A stretch of DNA of 12,600 nt from Candidatus Gastranaerophilales bacterium (GCA_947628355.1 CANQZO010000028.1:1-12600); one strand, 5' to 3'. Shown: positions 1 through 7,099, counted from the stretch's first letter. Translations and numbers: made by a program. The notes: generated from the sequence alone by a model not told the origin.

Positions 1-196
1 AGCACTGAGGCAGAAAGTTTGCGACAGCGTAGCGAAGCAAACAACTCTGCCGAAATGGAACAAAAACCAAGACAGCGGTTTTTGTGTAAGGCGAAGCCGA
101 ACGAAGTAAGCGAGCCTGAAGCACTGAGGCAGAAAGTTTGCGACAGCGTAGCGAAGCAAACAACTCTGCCGAAATGGAACAAAAACCAAGACAGCG
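1..196. repeat. Two copies of a 119-bp-period direct repeat with hairpin-forming core
   Basis: Positions 1-77 and 120-196 are identical over 77 bp, with a 42-bp spacer (78-119). The first copy may be cut by the window edge. Each copy can fold into a long imperfect hairpin: GGCAGA (9-14) pairs with TCTGCC (46-51), and inside it GTTTGC (17-22) pairs with GCAAAC (37-42). The same arrangement recurs at 128-170. Copy 1 also runs into an 8-bp stem, CAAAAACC (61-68) with GGTTTTTG (77-84), which copy 2 lacks. The stretch is clearly richer in G and C than the surrounding genes. The 119-bp period is not a multiple of three, so the copies lie in different frames, which argues against coding. It could be a REP-like intergenic element, a structured RNA, or the 3' end of a longer array upstream. 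Confidence 0.8.
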
Positions 197-311
197 CCAG
201 CAGAGCGGGTTTCAAGTTGGGCTCAAATATAATAAGTCAGACCAACTTTGAAGCTGCCGCTGCAGCCGAGCCCGAGGGAACAACAATTAGACCGAGTACA
301 AAAAACAAAAC
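197..311. other. Non-coding tail of the repeat island with inverted repeats
   Basis: No convincing gene is seen here. An inverted repeat pairs TTCAAGTTGG (211-220) with CCAACTTTGAA (242-252), with one bulge. GGGCTC (219-224) could instead pair with GAGCCC (268-273). The segment lies between the repeat copies and the intrinsic terminator at 312-345, so any transcript entering from the left would carry these structures at its 3' end. Confidence 0.4.
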
Positions 312-345
312 AAAAAAGAGATTGCAAAATGCAGTCTCTTTTTTA
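312..345 (+). terminator. Rho-independent terminator closing the repeat island
   Basis: AAAAGAGATTGC (314-325) pairs with GCAGTCTCTTTT (331-342) through a five-base AAAAT loop, with one G-U pair, and runs directly into a T tract. It ends a transcript that begins left of the window or inside the repeat island, and it insulates the gene at 460. Confidence 0.85.
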
Positions 346-459
346 TTACCTTAAAGACCTAATTCCTACTTATTTTTTCAACTATTCTTTTAAGTAATAT
401 TCAAATTGTAATATCTGTTTAATACTTATTCCGGTACTAAGTTATAACGGAGAAGAAAA

Positions 460-1035
460 ATGAAAAAAATTTATCTACTGATTTTATCCATTGCGTGTTT
501 AAGTGCAATGAGTGTTTATGCTGAAAGCCCATGTGACAGTGAAATGGGGATGAAGCAAAATTCGATGTACGGCACTCAAAAACAATATTCAAACCAATAT
601 CACAAACCAAATTGCAGATGTAAAAACCGCACATACAAAAAAGCAGATGCCTGTGCGAAATCTTGTGAATCACTGCCGCCTGAGCCCGAATATACTTGTT
701 CTACTCCTTGCAGCGGATTTTTATGCACGGGCAGAGAAGCTGATACATTATTTAAGTGTATGAATTTAAGCGAAACTCAAATATGCAACGCTAAAAAAAT
801 TAATGATAAATACCAGCAGGAAATTTTGAGTTTAAATGAAAGAATACAATGCGAACATGAAAAATATTATCAATTAAAAAACAGTTGTGCAAAATTCGGT
901 GAAAGACACAAGCAAAAACGTCTTGTTAAAAAATTAGAAAAGAAAAGAAAAGACATTTGCAAGTGTTATGAAAAACAATTTGAAGCGACACTTTCCGATA
1001 TGCAGAGAAAAGCATACAGAAAAGCAAAAAAATAA
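460..1035 (+). CDS. Cysteine-rich secreted protein of unknown function
   Basis: I do not recognise the family. The 191-residue product begins with a classical signal peptide: Lys2-Lys3, a hydrophobic core, and a likely signal peptidase I site after Val19-Tyr20-Ala21. The mature part carries 14 cysteines, 13 of them between residues 25 and 148, in spaced pairs such as CRC (34-36), CAKSC and CSTPC, plus a CKC pair near the end. This suits a disulfide-bonded exported protein. Residues from about 110 to the end are Lys/Glu-rich, probably helical or coiled coil, and end in a strongly basic tail. A GGAG ribosome-binding site (449-452) lies 7 bases before the ATG and supports this start. The gene stands alone between two intrinsic terminators, so it is probably monocistronic. 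A lipoprotein is less likely, because the early Cys13 follows Ser-Ile-Ala rather than a good lipobox. The gene call is strong and the function is unknown. Confidence 0.85.
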   Translation: MKKIYLLILSIACLSAMSVYAESPCDSEMGMKQNSMYGTQKQYSNQYHKPNCRCKNRTYKKADACAKSCESLPPEPEYTCSTPCSGFLCTGREADTLFKCMNLSETQICNAKKINDKYQQEILSLNERIQCEHEKYYQLKNSCAKFGERHKQKRLVKKLEKKRKDICKCYEKQFEATLSDMQRKAYRKAKK

Positions 1036-1061
1036 AAGAGTTCAAATGAACTCTTTTTTTT
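1034..1061 (+). terminator. Rho-independent terminator of the cysteine-rich protein gene
   Basis: A perfect stem, AAAAGAGTTC (1034-1043) with GAACTCTTTT (1048-1057), has a four-base AAAT loop and continues as a T run. It overlaps the TAA stop (1033-1035), so the hairpin starts inside the stop codon. Confidence 0.9.
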
Positions 1062-1086
1062 AAAAAAAAATAATTCAAACAAAGGG

Positions 1087-1114
1087 TTTACTTTCCCGAA
1101 AAAATTATTAATAT
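1087..1114 (+). promoter_or_regulatory. Candidate sigma-70-type promoter of the EF-hand gene
   Basis: TTTACT (1087-1092) and TAATAT (1109-1114) are spaced by 16 bases and lie just downstream of the preceding terminator, about 34 bases before the start codon. In such AT-rich sequence, matches of this quality also arise by chance. Confidence 0.35.
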
Positions 1115-1147
1115 GTAAATACGGCGAATTATAAAAAGGAGCTACAT

Positions 1148-1714
1148 ATGAGCATATTAAACGGACAATCACTTTTGGCAAGTGCAATGGCAGGATTAAC
1201 AAATACATATTCAACACTAATGAGCGCACACAGCTCATCGGGTAAAGGTTTAACACTTGAGGATTTATCCAATGTTTCATCATCAACAATGTTAACATTA
1301 GGCGGGAATTACTCATTTTTGCAATATTTAACAACAAATTTTGCTTCTTTAGACAAAGACGGAGACGGAGAAATTACGGGTAATGACCTCAACAATCTTA
1401 TGACTACGATGCAGTCAAAAGGTTTAACATATAACGAAATTCAAGCATTATGCTGTAACGGAAACGCTGATAATTCATTGTTATCAACAGTCTTAGCTTA
1501 TTTTAATAAAATAGATGCAAACGGTGACGGACGTGTTACAAGTGAAGAAATAACAAAATTTTCTTATGACTGTCAAAGATACGATGTTGAAGCCAAATAC
1601 AAATCTTACAAAGCCTCATCAACAAGTTTATATTACAGCGACGGAGTTGAAGACGATTTAACCAGCGTACTTGATACTTTGCAGCCAAACCTAAATTCAA
1701 AAACAAACTCTTAG
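1148..1714 (+). CDS. EF-hand domain protein
   Basis: This is a 188-residue protein with two EF-hand calcium-binding loops. The first is at residues 69-80 (Asp69, Asp71, Asp73, Gly74, Ile76, with Asp80 rather than Glu at position 12). The second is at 123-134 (Asp123, Asn125, Asp127, Gly128, Val130, Glu134). Helical segments flank both loops as the fold requires. A Cys102-Cys103 pair lies between the hands. No signal peptide or membrane segment is evident, so the protein may be cytoplasmic or exported by a non-classical route. The N-terminus is Ser/Thr/Leu-rich and matches nothing I know. AAGGAG (1136-1141) sits 6 bases before the ATG and fixes the start. The gene follows a terminator and is convergent with the cytidylyltransferase gene 9 bases away. 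Calcium binding follows from the motif. The cellular role, whether signalling, buffering or structural, is unknown. Confidence 0.85.
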   Translation: MSILNGQSLLASAMAGLTNTYSTLMSAHSSSGKGLTLEDLSNVSSSTMLTLGGNYSFLQYLTTNFASLDKDGDGEITGNDLNNLMTTMQSKGLTYNEIQALCCNGNADNSLLSTVLAYFNKIDANGDGRVTSEEITKFSYDCQRYDVEAKYKSYKASSTSLYYSDGVEDDLTSVLDTLQPNLNSKTNS

Positions 1715-1723
1715 TTTAAAAAA

Positions 1724-2158
1724 TTATTTATATTCATTTCTAAGTTTTTCTAAAGTTGCATTTAAAATTGTAGAACTTGTACCTTTGGTATAGGGGAAAT
1801 ATACAACTCTAACACCCACTGTTTTAAATTTTTCTTCCATTTCTTGCCAGCTGGGAGAATTATACCAATCGTCGCCTACAAATAAAATATCAAAATGCAA
1901 TTTTTCCCATACTTTGAATTTATTTAATTCCTCTTGAGGAATTGCGGCATCGACATATTTTATATTTCTTACAATTTCTATTCTTTCTTCAAAAGGAATA
2001 ACTGCATGTTTATTTTTATATTCAACCAGTTTATCTACCGAAACACCAACTATTAATTTATCGCACAGCCCTTTTGCATTTTTTAACAAATTCAAATGTC
2101 CTATATGAAATAAATCATAAACACCTGAAGTATATCCAATAATAATTTTATCGTTCAT
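1724..2158 (-). CDS. TagD-type nucleotidyltransferase (glycerol-3-phosphate cytidylyltransferase-like)
   Basis: The 144-residue protein has the complete small cytidylyltransferase fold signature: an N-terminal beta strand leading to HIGH (18-21, the HxGH CTP-binding motif), GDDW (95-98), and TKGTSST (124-130), equivalent to the RTEGISTT signature of the family. Such enzymes transfer CMP from CTP to a phosphorylated alcohol (glycerol-3-phosphate, ethanolamine phosphate, ribitol-type substrates or a phosphonate), making a CDP-activated donor for surface-polymer decoration. The exact substrate cannot be read from these motifs. It is slightly longer than typical TagD. A GAGGAG ribosome-binding site (2164-2169) lies 5 bases before the ATG. 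The upstream frame-broken gene stops at 2171, 12 bases before this start, so the two are probably co-transcribed and may be translationally coupled. The family is clear and the substrate is inference. Confidence 0.85.
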   Translation of the reverse strand: MNDKIIIGYTSGVYDLFHIGHLNLLKNAKGLCDKLIVGVSVDKLVEYKNKHAVIPFEERIEIVRNIKYVDAAIPQEELNKFKVWEKLHFDILFVGDDWYNSPSWQEMEEKFKTVGVRVVYFPYTKGTSSTILNATLEKLRNEYK

Positions 2159-2170
2159 TTTTGCTCCTCA

Positions 2171-2550
2171 CTACGCCGCAATCAATCTTATATCTTCATA
2201 ATTAAACAAGCAGATTTCACCCTCCGGACAGGGTATCAAACTATTACCGTTAATCAGGTCATTTAATTTTGAAATATTATATTCAAACCAATAGTCAAAC
2301 AAAGAATCTTTATTGACACTATATATATTTAATTTTTCATCCGCGGGCTGAACTTGTATTATATTAGGAAATACCCAATAAGATTGTTCTTCCCCCCCCC
2401 GAAGAGTAAGAAAAATAAAGGAGAGATTACATTTATTCCTGTTAAAACAGTATTATTTAAAATTGATTTTAATTTTTTATACTGTTGTAAGACAATTTCA
2501 TCAAACAAAATAATATTATAAAAAATATTTGTAAATAGTAATCTGCACAT
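2171..2550 (-). pseudogene. Gene interrupted at a G9 tract (phase-OFF or decayed), unknown function
   Basis: Reading from ATG 2550, the frame runs through hydrophobic sequence to Phe-Gly-Gly-Gly at the G9 tract, then stops after 63 residues (2359). One extra G (10 rather than 9), or two fewer, joins it to a second open frame. That frame starts Glu-Glu-Gln-Ser-Tyr-Trp and continues to TAG at 2171-2173, giving 126 residues. The second part has normal protein-like composition, including the segment LFDYWFEYNISKL. An N-terminal part may exist upstream: ATG 2639 reads MKEFNKNKRKNITLEIF and would join the 2550 frame only if one T were missing from each of two T tracts (T6 and T4). The gene may therefore be decayed, phase variable, or affected by homopolymer sequencing error. 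I do not recognise the product. It lies 12 bases upstream of the cytidylyltransferase in the same orientation, which suggests a related surface-glycan role. Confidence 0.6.
2392..2400 (-). repeat. G9 homopolymer within a coding sequence (candidate phase-variation tract)
   Basis: Nine consecutive C on the plus strand read as nine G in the minus-strand gene, directly after TTC. At length 9 the gene is out of frame. At 10 or 7 the upstream and downstream open frames join. Long G tracts are very unlikely by chance in such AT-rich sequence and are classical slipped-strand mispairing sites. Confidence 0.8.
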
Positions 2551-2669
2551 AAAATATCCAAGTTCAAAACAATACTAACATAAATTCAAAAAATTTCCAA
2601 AGTAATATTTTTCCTTTTATTTTTGTTAAATTCTTTCATAATAAAGTATTTAAGATTATTATAATAAAT
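2551..2669. other. Divergent intergenic region between the broken gene and the amidase gene
   Basis: This is a very AT-rich segment. The string ATTATAAT (2658-2665) contains TATAAT on the plus strand (2660-2665) and, overlapping it, TATAAT on the minus strand (2658-2663), so it could serve as a shared divergent -10 area. No convincing -35 partner is present on either side. The plus-strand box is only 4 bases from the amidase ATG, so it would give a nearly leaderless message. The minus-strand box would suit a start at 2639. Confidence 0.25.
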
Positions 2670-4703
2670 ATGATAAAGAGGTTTTTAGTATACATATTTA
2701 TATTTTTTTTAATAGCCGTATTACCGCAAACAAGCAGCACTAATAGGATAATACAGCCTTTTATATTAAAAGCCGGAGCACAAGAAGTTTTAAAAATTAA
2801 TTCCATAAATTTTGATAATTCCGATTCAATAATATTTTTAGGTACATCAGGCGGAAGTGAAGATATAGAAAGTTTCAAGATAACAAAAAAAATACTAACC
2901 GAACCTGACAGAATAATTTTTGATATAGAAAACGCGGTAATAACATTTCCAAACTCTACTTATGGGTTAAAAAACAGCAGATTAACACAGTTAAAAATCG
3001 CTCAAAACACTACAAATCCGGATGTAGTAAGAATAGTAATCCAAAATTCAAAAAATTATGACACCTCCAAAATCAAAGTTTATAAAATAAAAAATAATAT
3101 AATTATAAAATTAAGCAATGAAATACCGCTTCAGCAATATTCCACACAAATATATAAAGAAACCAAAAGCAGTTCCGTTGAATATTATGACAAAACAGTG
3201 GTAATTCCCGAAGAAAAACAAACAAATGCTTCTGATGAAATATTTAATCAAGTCCAGCAGGCATTTAAAAGCAATGAAATAAGTGAACTTGTAAGACCGA
3301 ATATAGAACAAAAGCAGGCAAAGCTAAAATCAAGATTTTTCCTTGATAAAGCGGAAGTTAAAAGCGGAAATTTGTTATTATCAGGAATTGGAGTTGTAAA
3401 TATTGAAAAACCGTTCACTTTAACAGAACCCTCGCGAATAATTTTTGATATGCCCAACACCATAGTAGCCCAAGAATTGCGTGAAAAAGAAATAAGATTA
3501 TCGGAAACAGATACGGCTAAAATCGGTCAATTCACACCCTCTAAAGCCCGTATTGTAATAAAAACAACAAATCCGCAAGCATATCTGCCTGTCTATTCAA
3601 GCACTTTGCAGACAATTTTAATTGCCAACAAAAATAAACTTTCCAATACTTATTTAACAAAATCAATAACGGAATTAACGTATTTTAAAGAACAAAATAT
3701 CAATGCCTCAACAGATGTTATAAATATAACTTTTTCAAACCCCGTAATTTATTCAATACAAAAAACGGCGGGGAAATTAAATGTAACATTTTATAATTTA
3801 TTAAACTTTAATACAGTTTCATTTAATGCATTGGCAATAAAAAACAAAACAGGATTTGAAGCAAAACAATCGGGTTCACATATATATACCCTATCATTTC
3901 CTATAGACAGCAACACTCTTGTAGACTGTTATGAAACATTAAATGCGGTTCAATTAAGATTTATATTTACTCACACTCAGCCTGCCATAAGTGTTGAACC
4001 GCAGAAACAAATACCCAAATCAAATGTACAGCCGAGTCCGGCGAAAAAAGAAAATATAAGTAAAGAAAGTCCGTTTGCGGATTTACTTGCAAGGCAGAAA
4101 AAAGACAGCAATACTCAACAAAAAAAGAAAACCTCAAAAAAGAAAAAGCAAGTAACAAGCAAGATAAAGAACAAAGTTATAATAATAGACCCGGGGCACG
4201 GCGGTAATGACACAGGCGCAATGCGCGGTAAAACTCTGGAAAAAGATTTAACGCTTCAAATCGCATTAAAAGTAAGAGAACAACTGCGTGAAAGAGGGTT
4301 TAATAAAATAATTATGACTAGAACAGGCGATACAACGGTATCTTTAGCACAAAGAGTGGAAACCGCAAACAACAACAATGCCGATATTTATGTCAGCATT
4401 CACATAAATGCCAGTGTAAAAAGTGAAATAAAAGGGATTGAAACTCATTATTATTCGGAGTCGGGATATCAAGTCGCAAAAATAATGCACAAAGAATTAA
4501 TGTCAAAAGTAGATGCTGCAGACAGAGGCTTGTTTAAGTCTAAATTTTATGTTATAAACCACACAGAAGCACCTGCGGTTTTATTGGAATTAGGATTTAT
4601 ATCTAATGAAAGTGAACGAAGCGGACTGATATCCGAAAAAAGACAAACCGAATCCGCTGAAGCTATAACAGAGGGTATAATAAATTATTTAACGGAGCAT
4701 TAA
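2670..4703 (+). CDS. N-acetylmuramoyl-L-alanine amidase with AMIN domains
   Basis: This periplasmic zinc amidase cleaves the bond between N-acetylmuramic acid and L-alanine in peptidoglycan and acts in cell separation and wall turnover. Its 677 residues begin with a signal or anchor segment (basic IKR, then hydrophobic residues 5-19). AMIN-type beta domains follow at about 42-148 and 222-318, both with the LTEPxRIIFD signature, and a third divergent beta region lies at 335-433. A Lys/Gln-rich linker (434-500) leads to an Amidase_3 catalytic domain (503-674). The expected zinc ligands are His510 (in DPGHGG), Glu524 and His578 (SIHINA), and the catalytic Glu640 is in LLELGFISN. AMIN domains target such enzymes to septal or envelope sites. 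No strong ribosome-binding site precedes the ATG, but this start gives a proper signal sequence. murI begins 3 bases after the stop, indicating one operon. Confidence 0.93.
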   Translation: MIKRFLVYIFIFFLIAVLPQTSSTNRIIQPFILKAGAQEVLKINSINFDNSDSIIFLGTSGGSEDIESFKITKKILTEPDRIIFDIENAVITFPNSTYGLKNSRLTQLKIAQNTTNPDVVRIVIQNSKNYDTSKIKVYKIKNNIIIKLSNEIPLQQYSTQIYKETKSSSVEYYDKTVVIPEEKQTNASDEIFNQVQQAFKSNEISELVRPNIEQKQAKLKSRFFLDKAEVKSGNLLLSGIGVVNIEKPFTLTEPSRIIFDMPNTIVAQELREKEIRLSETDTAKIGQFTPSKARIVIKTTNPQAYLPVYSSTLQTILIANKNKLSNTYLTKSITELTYFKEQNINASTDVINITFSNPVIYSIQKTAGKLNVTFYNLLNFNTVSFNALAIKNKTGFEAKQSGSHIYTLSFPIDSNTLVDCYETLNAVQLRFIFTHTQPAISVEPQKQIPKSNVQPSPAKKENISKESPFADLLARQKKDSNTQQKKKTSKKKKQVTSKIKNKVIIIDPGHGGNDTGAMRGKTLEKDLTLQIALKVREQLRERGFNKIIMTRTGDTTVSLAQRVETANNNNADIYVSIHINASVKSEIKGIETHYYSESGYQVAKIMHKELMSKVDAADRGLFKSKFYVINHTEAPAVLLELGFISNESERSGLISEKRQTESAEAITEGIINYLTEH

Positions 4704-4706
4704 TCA

Positions 4707-5507
4707 ATGAACAATCAACCAATAGGTATATTTGATTCAGGAGTGGGAGGACTAAGCGTATTCGCTGAGCTAATCAAACTTATGGGTGAAGAAAATTATA
4801 TTTATTTTGGAGATACAAAAAATCTGCCTTACGGGAACAAATCAAAAGAAGAATTAATAAAAATAAGCAAAAATATATTTGATTTTTTTGAAACAAAAAA
4901 TGTAAAAGCAGTTGTAATGGCGTGCAATACAACTTCCGCAAACACTTATAACGAGCTTAAAAATGAATATAACTATAAAATATATCCGATTGTACAAACG
5001 GTATCAAAAGAAATAGCATTGGCTAATTATGACAGGATAGGAGTATTTGGAACTCAAGCAACAATAAACTCACACGCATATAAAAGGGAAATCAGAAATT
5101 ATAATCTAAGAAGTGAAGTTTTTGAAATAGCATGCCCTAACTGGGCTGATATAGCTGAAAAAAGGCTTCAAAATGAACCCGAAAGTATAGAAGACATTAA
5201 ATCAAAATTAAATATGATGTTAGAATACAATCCCGATAAAATAATATTAGGATGTACTCATTACCCATATTTAATAGGGATATTATCTCATTTTGCACCG
5301 TTGGAATTATTTATAAATCCTGCAAAAATATTTGCACAAAATATATATCAGGATTTAAAACAAGCTAATCTTTTAGGCGGTAAAAAAGAATATGAACCTA
5401 AATTTTACGTAAGCTCAAACGCACAGCAATTTAAAATGTCGTCAAAACTGTTTTATGACGTAGAAAATGCACAGGAAATAGAAATTTCAAAATTACCGAT
5501 AAAATAA
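4707..5507 (+). CDS. murI: Glutamate racemase
   Basis: This enzyme interconverts L- and D-glutamate in the cytoplasm, supplying D-Glu for peptidoglycan stem peptides. The 266 residues match the family length. Catalytic and substrate motifs are intact: FDSGVGG with Asp10, FGDTKNLPYG with Asp36, ACNTTSA with Cys73, and GCTHYP with Cys183, Thr184 and His185. The two cysteines are the acid/base pair of this cofactor-independent racemase. The gene starts 3 bases after the amidase stop, and GGAG (4694-4697), inside the end of the amidase gene, supplies the ribosome-binding site. Translation of two peptidoglycan enzymes is therefore probably coupled. No terminator is evident after the stop, so transcription may continue into the secreted-protein and trxB genes. 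Confidence 0.95.
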   Translation: MNNQPIGIFDSGVGGLSVFAELIKLMGEENYIYFGDTKNLPYGNKSKEELIKISKNIFDFFETKNVKAVVMACNTTSANTYNELKNEYNYKIYPIVQTVSKEIALANYDRIGVFGTQATINSHAYKREIRNYNLRSEVFEIACPNWADIAEKRLQNEPESIEDIKSKLNMMLEYNPDKIILGCTHYPYLIGILSHFAPLELFINPAKIFAQNIYQDLKQANLLGGKKEYEPKFYVSSNAQQFKMSSKLFYDVENAQEIEISKLPIK

Positions 5508-5585
5508 TAAAAGCCAAAAATATGGTAAAAAGAGCATAACTTCTGCGGGATTTGATTTAATAAAAAATATCATTAAATAAATAAT

Positions 5586-6083
5586 ATGAGAAAGATTGCA
5601 GTTTATTTAGTGAGTTTAATAATAATGGCTTTACCCGTTTATTCGCAGGTAATAGAGGGTAATATAAGTATGTCTGACAGAGTGCCGAGTGAGTTTTTCG
5701 GCGACTGGCAGGTTGTATCCGTCTGCACAAAATCAACAAATAAAGAATATTTTGACGCAACAAGTATGGATATCTGGACTCTGACACGCAGAGGTGATGT
5801 TATAACATTAATGAACCCGCTATCAGGTGCAAGAGCCGATATAACGGTAGATGATGTAAAAGGAAAAACGGTAAAATTTGAAAAGCGTACTTCATATCCC
5901 GATGAAGAATCACTTGAAACCCCTATTTTAACGGTAAACGGGGATAATTTTACGGGAGTTGATAAAATAAGTATAAAAACATATAAAAACGGGAAACTTA
6001 TTAAAGAAGATTACGTCGAATATCAAGTAAAAGGGACTAAGATATCAGGCGCACCGATATCGGGGATTTTAGGAATTAATTAG
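5586..6083 (+). CDS. Small secreted protein of unknown function
   Basis: I do not recognise this 165-residue protein with certainty. It has a signal peptide (Arg2-Lys3, hydrophobic core, likely cleavage after Val-Tyr-Ser20 before Gln21). The mature region is rich in beta-forming sequence, and its opening (PSEFFGDWQVVS, residues 34-45) resembles the start of small lipocalin-like or META-like beta-barrel domains. That is only a superficial similarity. A single mature cysteine (Cys47) is present. The protein probably acts in the periplasm or on the surface. No Shine-Dalgarno sequence precedes the ATG. The start is chosen because it gives a complete signal peptide. It lies 78 bases after murI and only 14 bases before trxB, which suggests co-transcription with trxB. 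A weak TTGATT (5552-5557) upstream could be a -35 box. Confidence 0.75.
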   Translation: MRKIAVYLVSLIIMALPVYSQVIEGNISMSDRVPSEFFGDWQVVSVCTKSTNKEYFDATSMDIWTLTRRGDVITLMNPLSGARADITVDDVKGKTVKFEKRTSYPDEESLETPILTVNGDNFTGVDKISIKTYKNGKLIKEDYVEYQVKGTKISGAPISGILGIN

Positions 6084-6097
6084 GAGAGTTAAGGGGA

Positions 6098-7045
6098 ATG
6101 GAGAAAGAAAAATTAAATTATGACGTAATAATATTAGGGGCAGGCCCTGCAGGATGTTCTGCCTCCATATACGCTTCAAGAGGAAACTTAAAAACTGCAA
6201 TACTTGATATAAATATGTTCGGAGGTCAGCCCTCTAATTATCTTGAGATTGAAAATTACCCCGGATTTGAAAAGATATGCGGTTATGAACTAATGGAAAA
6301 ATTTGAAAATCATGCGGATAAATTCGGCGCGGATAAATTTCCGTTTGTCGAAATTCAAAGAATAAAGCTAACATCCGAGATAAAAGAAATAGAAACAAAA
6401 GATAAAATATTTACATCAAAAGCAGTAATAATTGCAACCGGAGCGCAGGCAAAAAAATTAAATATCGCGGGAGAAGAAGAATTTAAAGGGAGAGGAGTAA
6501 GTTATTGCGCGGTATGTGACGGAGCATTTTACAAGGATAAAATTGTAACAGTAATAGGCGGAGGCAATTCTGCTCTTGAAGAAGCAATGTATCTTACCAA
6601 ATTTGCAAAAAAAGTATATATAATGCACAGACGGGATAATTTCAGAGCAGATAAACTTGTATGTTCCCGCGCCTGCAAAAATGAAAAAATTGAATTTATA
6701 ATGAATGCAAATCCTTTAGAAATACAAGGTAATAATTGTGTTGAAAAAATAATATTTAAAGACCTTAAAACAGGTGAAAATAAAGAACTGTATACAGACG
6801 GAGTATTTATATATATAGGTTATAATCCGAACGTAGAAAGCCTTAACGGGCAAATAGAGCAGACTTCTGACGGATTTATACAAACGGATATAAATATGCA
6901 AACATCCGTTCAGGGAGTATATGCTGCAGGGGATGTAAGAAATACTCCGCTAAGGCAGGTAATAACAGCAGCGTCAGACGGTGCTATCGCAGCCTGCAGT
7001 GCAGTAAAATATATTGAATTAAGTCAATTGCAAAGCGTAAAATAA
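6098..7045 (+). CDS. trxB: Thioredoxin-disulfide reductase
   Basis: This cytoplasmic flavoenzyme reduces thioredoxin with NADPH. At 315 residues it has the usual length of low-molecular-weight bacterial TrxB. The FAD-binding motif GAGPAG is at 14-19 and the redox-active CAVC is at 137-140, followed by Asp141 as in the family. The NADPH domain has GGGNSA (154-159) and HRRDNFRA (177-184), whose basic residues select NADPH. The C-terminal FAD motif YAAGDVR is at 275-281. All key residues are intact. An AGGAG (6082-6086) overlapping the stop of the preceding gene and an AAGGGG run abutting the ATG provide ribosome binding and imply coupling to the upstream secreted-protein gene. No hairpin follows the stop. 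Confidence 0.95.
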   Translation: MEKEKLNYDVIILGAGPAGCSASIYASRGNLKTAILDINMFGGQPSNYLEIENYPGFEKICGYELMEKFENHADKFGADKFPFVEIQRIKLTSEIKEIETKDKIFTSKAVIIATGAQAKKLNIAGEEEFKGRGVSYCAVCDGAFYKDKIVTVIGGGNSALEEAMYLTKFAKKVYIMHRRDNFRADKLVCSRACKNEKIEFIMNANPLEIQGNNCVEKIIFKDLKTGENKELYTDGVFIYIGYNPNVESLNGQIEQTSDGFIQTDINMQTSVQGVYAAGDVRNTPLRQVITAASDGAIAACSAVKYIELSQLQSVK

Positions 7046-7080
7046 TTGCTTTAAGAAAATCTATCTTTTTAGTTTTATTG

Positions 7081-7099
7081 TATAATTGATAAAGGTAGG
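7081..7099 (+). promoter_or_regulatory. -10 box and ribosome-binding site that decide the start of the GtrII-like gene
   Basis: A consensus TATAAT occupies 7081-7086, and AGGTAGG (7093-7099) lies 10 bases before ATG 7110. A TTG at 7086 would also open the frame, but it overlaps the -10 hexamer and would precede the expected transcription start, so ATG 7110 is preferred. No good -35 hexamer is visible. Confidence 0.5.

Noticed and set aside
1..196. CRISPR array
   Set aside because: There are only two copies of a 77-bp unit with one 42-bp spacer. The unit is too long, there is no further periodicity, and no cas gene is present.
211..273. Riboswitch-like alternative pairing (211-220/242-252 versus 219-224/268-273)
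   Set aside because: The two stems are mutually exclusive and precede a terminator, but no known riboswitch consensus is recognisable and the downstream gene has its own ribosome-binding site well beyond the terminator. It is left as a structural observation only.
19..354. Open frame across the repeat island
   Set aside because: It starts only at TTG, reads the two identical repeat copies in different frames, and runs through the intrinsic terminator hairpin. This is the behaviour of non-coding DNA, although a frame entering from upstream of the window cannot be fully excluded.
496..507. Lipobox at Cys13 of the cysteine-rich protein
   Set aside because: The -3 position is Ser and the hydrophobic core continues past the cysteine. 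A signal peptidase I site after Ala21 fits better.
966..1337. Minus-strand open frame opposite the cysteine-rich and EF-hand genes
   Set aside because: It crosses a terminator and the ends of two well-supported plus-strand genes and encodes low-complexity hydrophobic sequence. It is a shadow frame.
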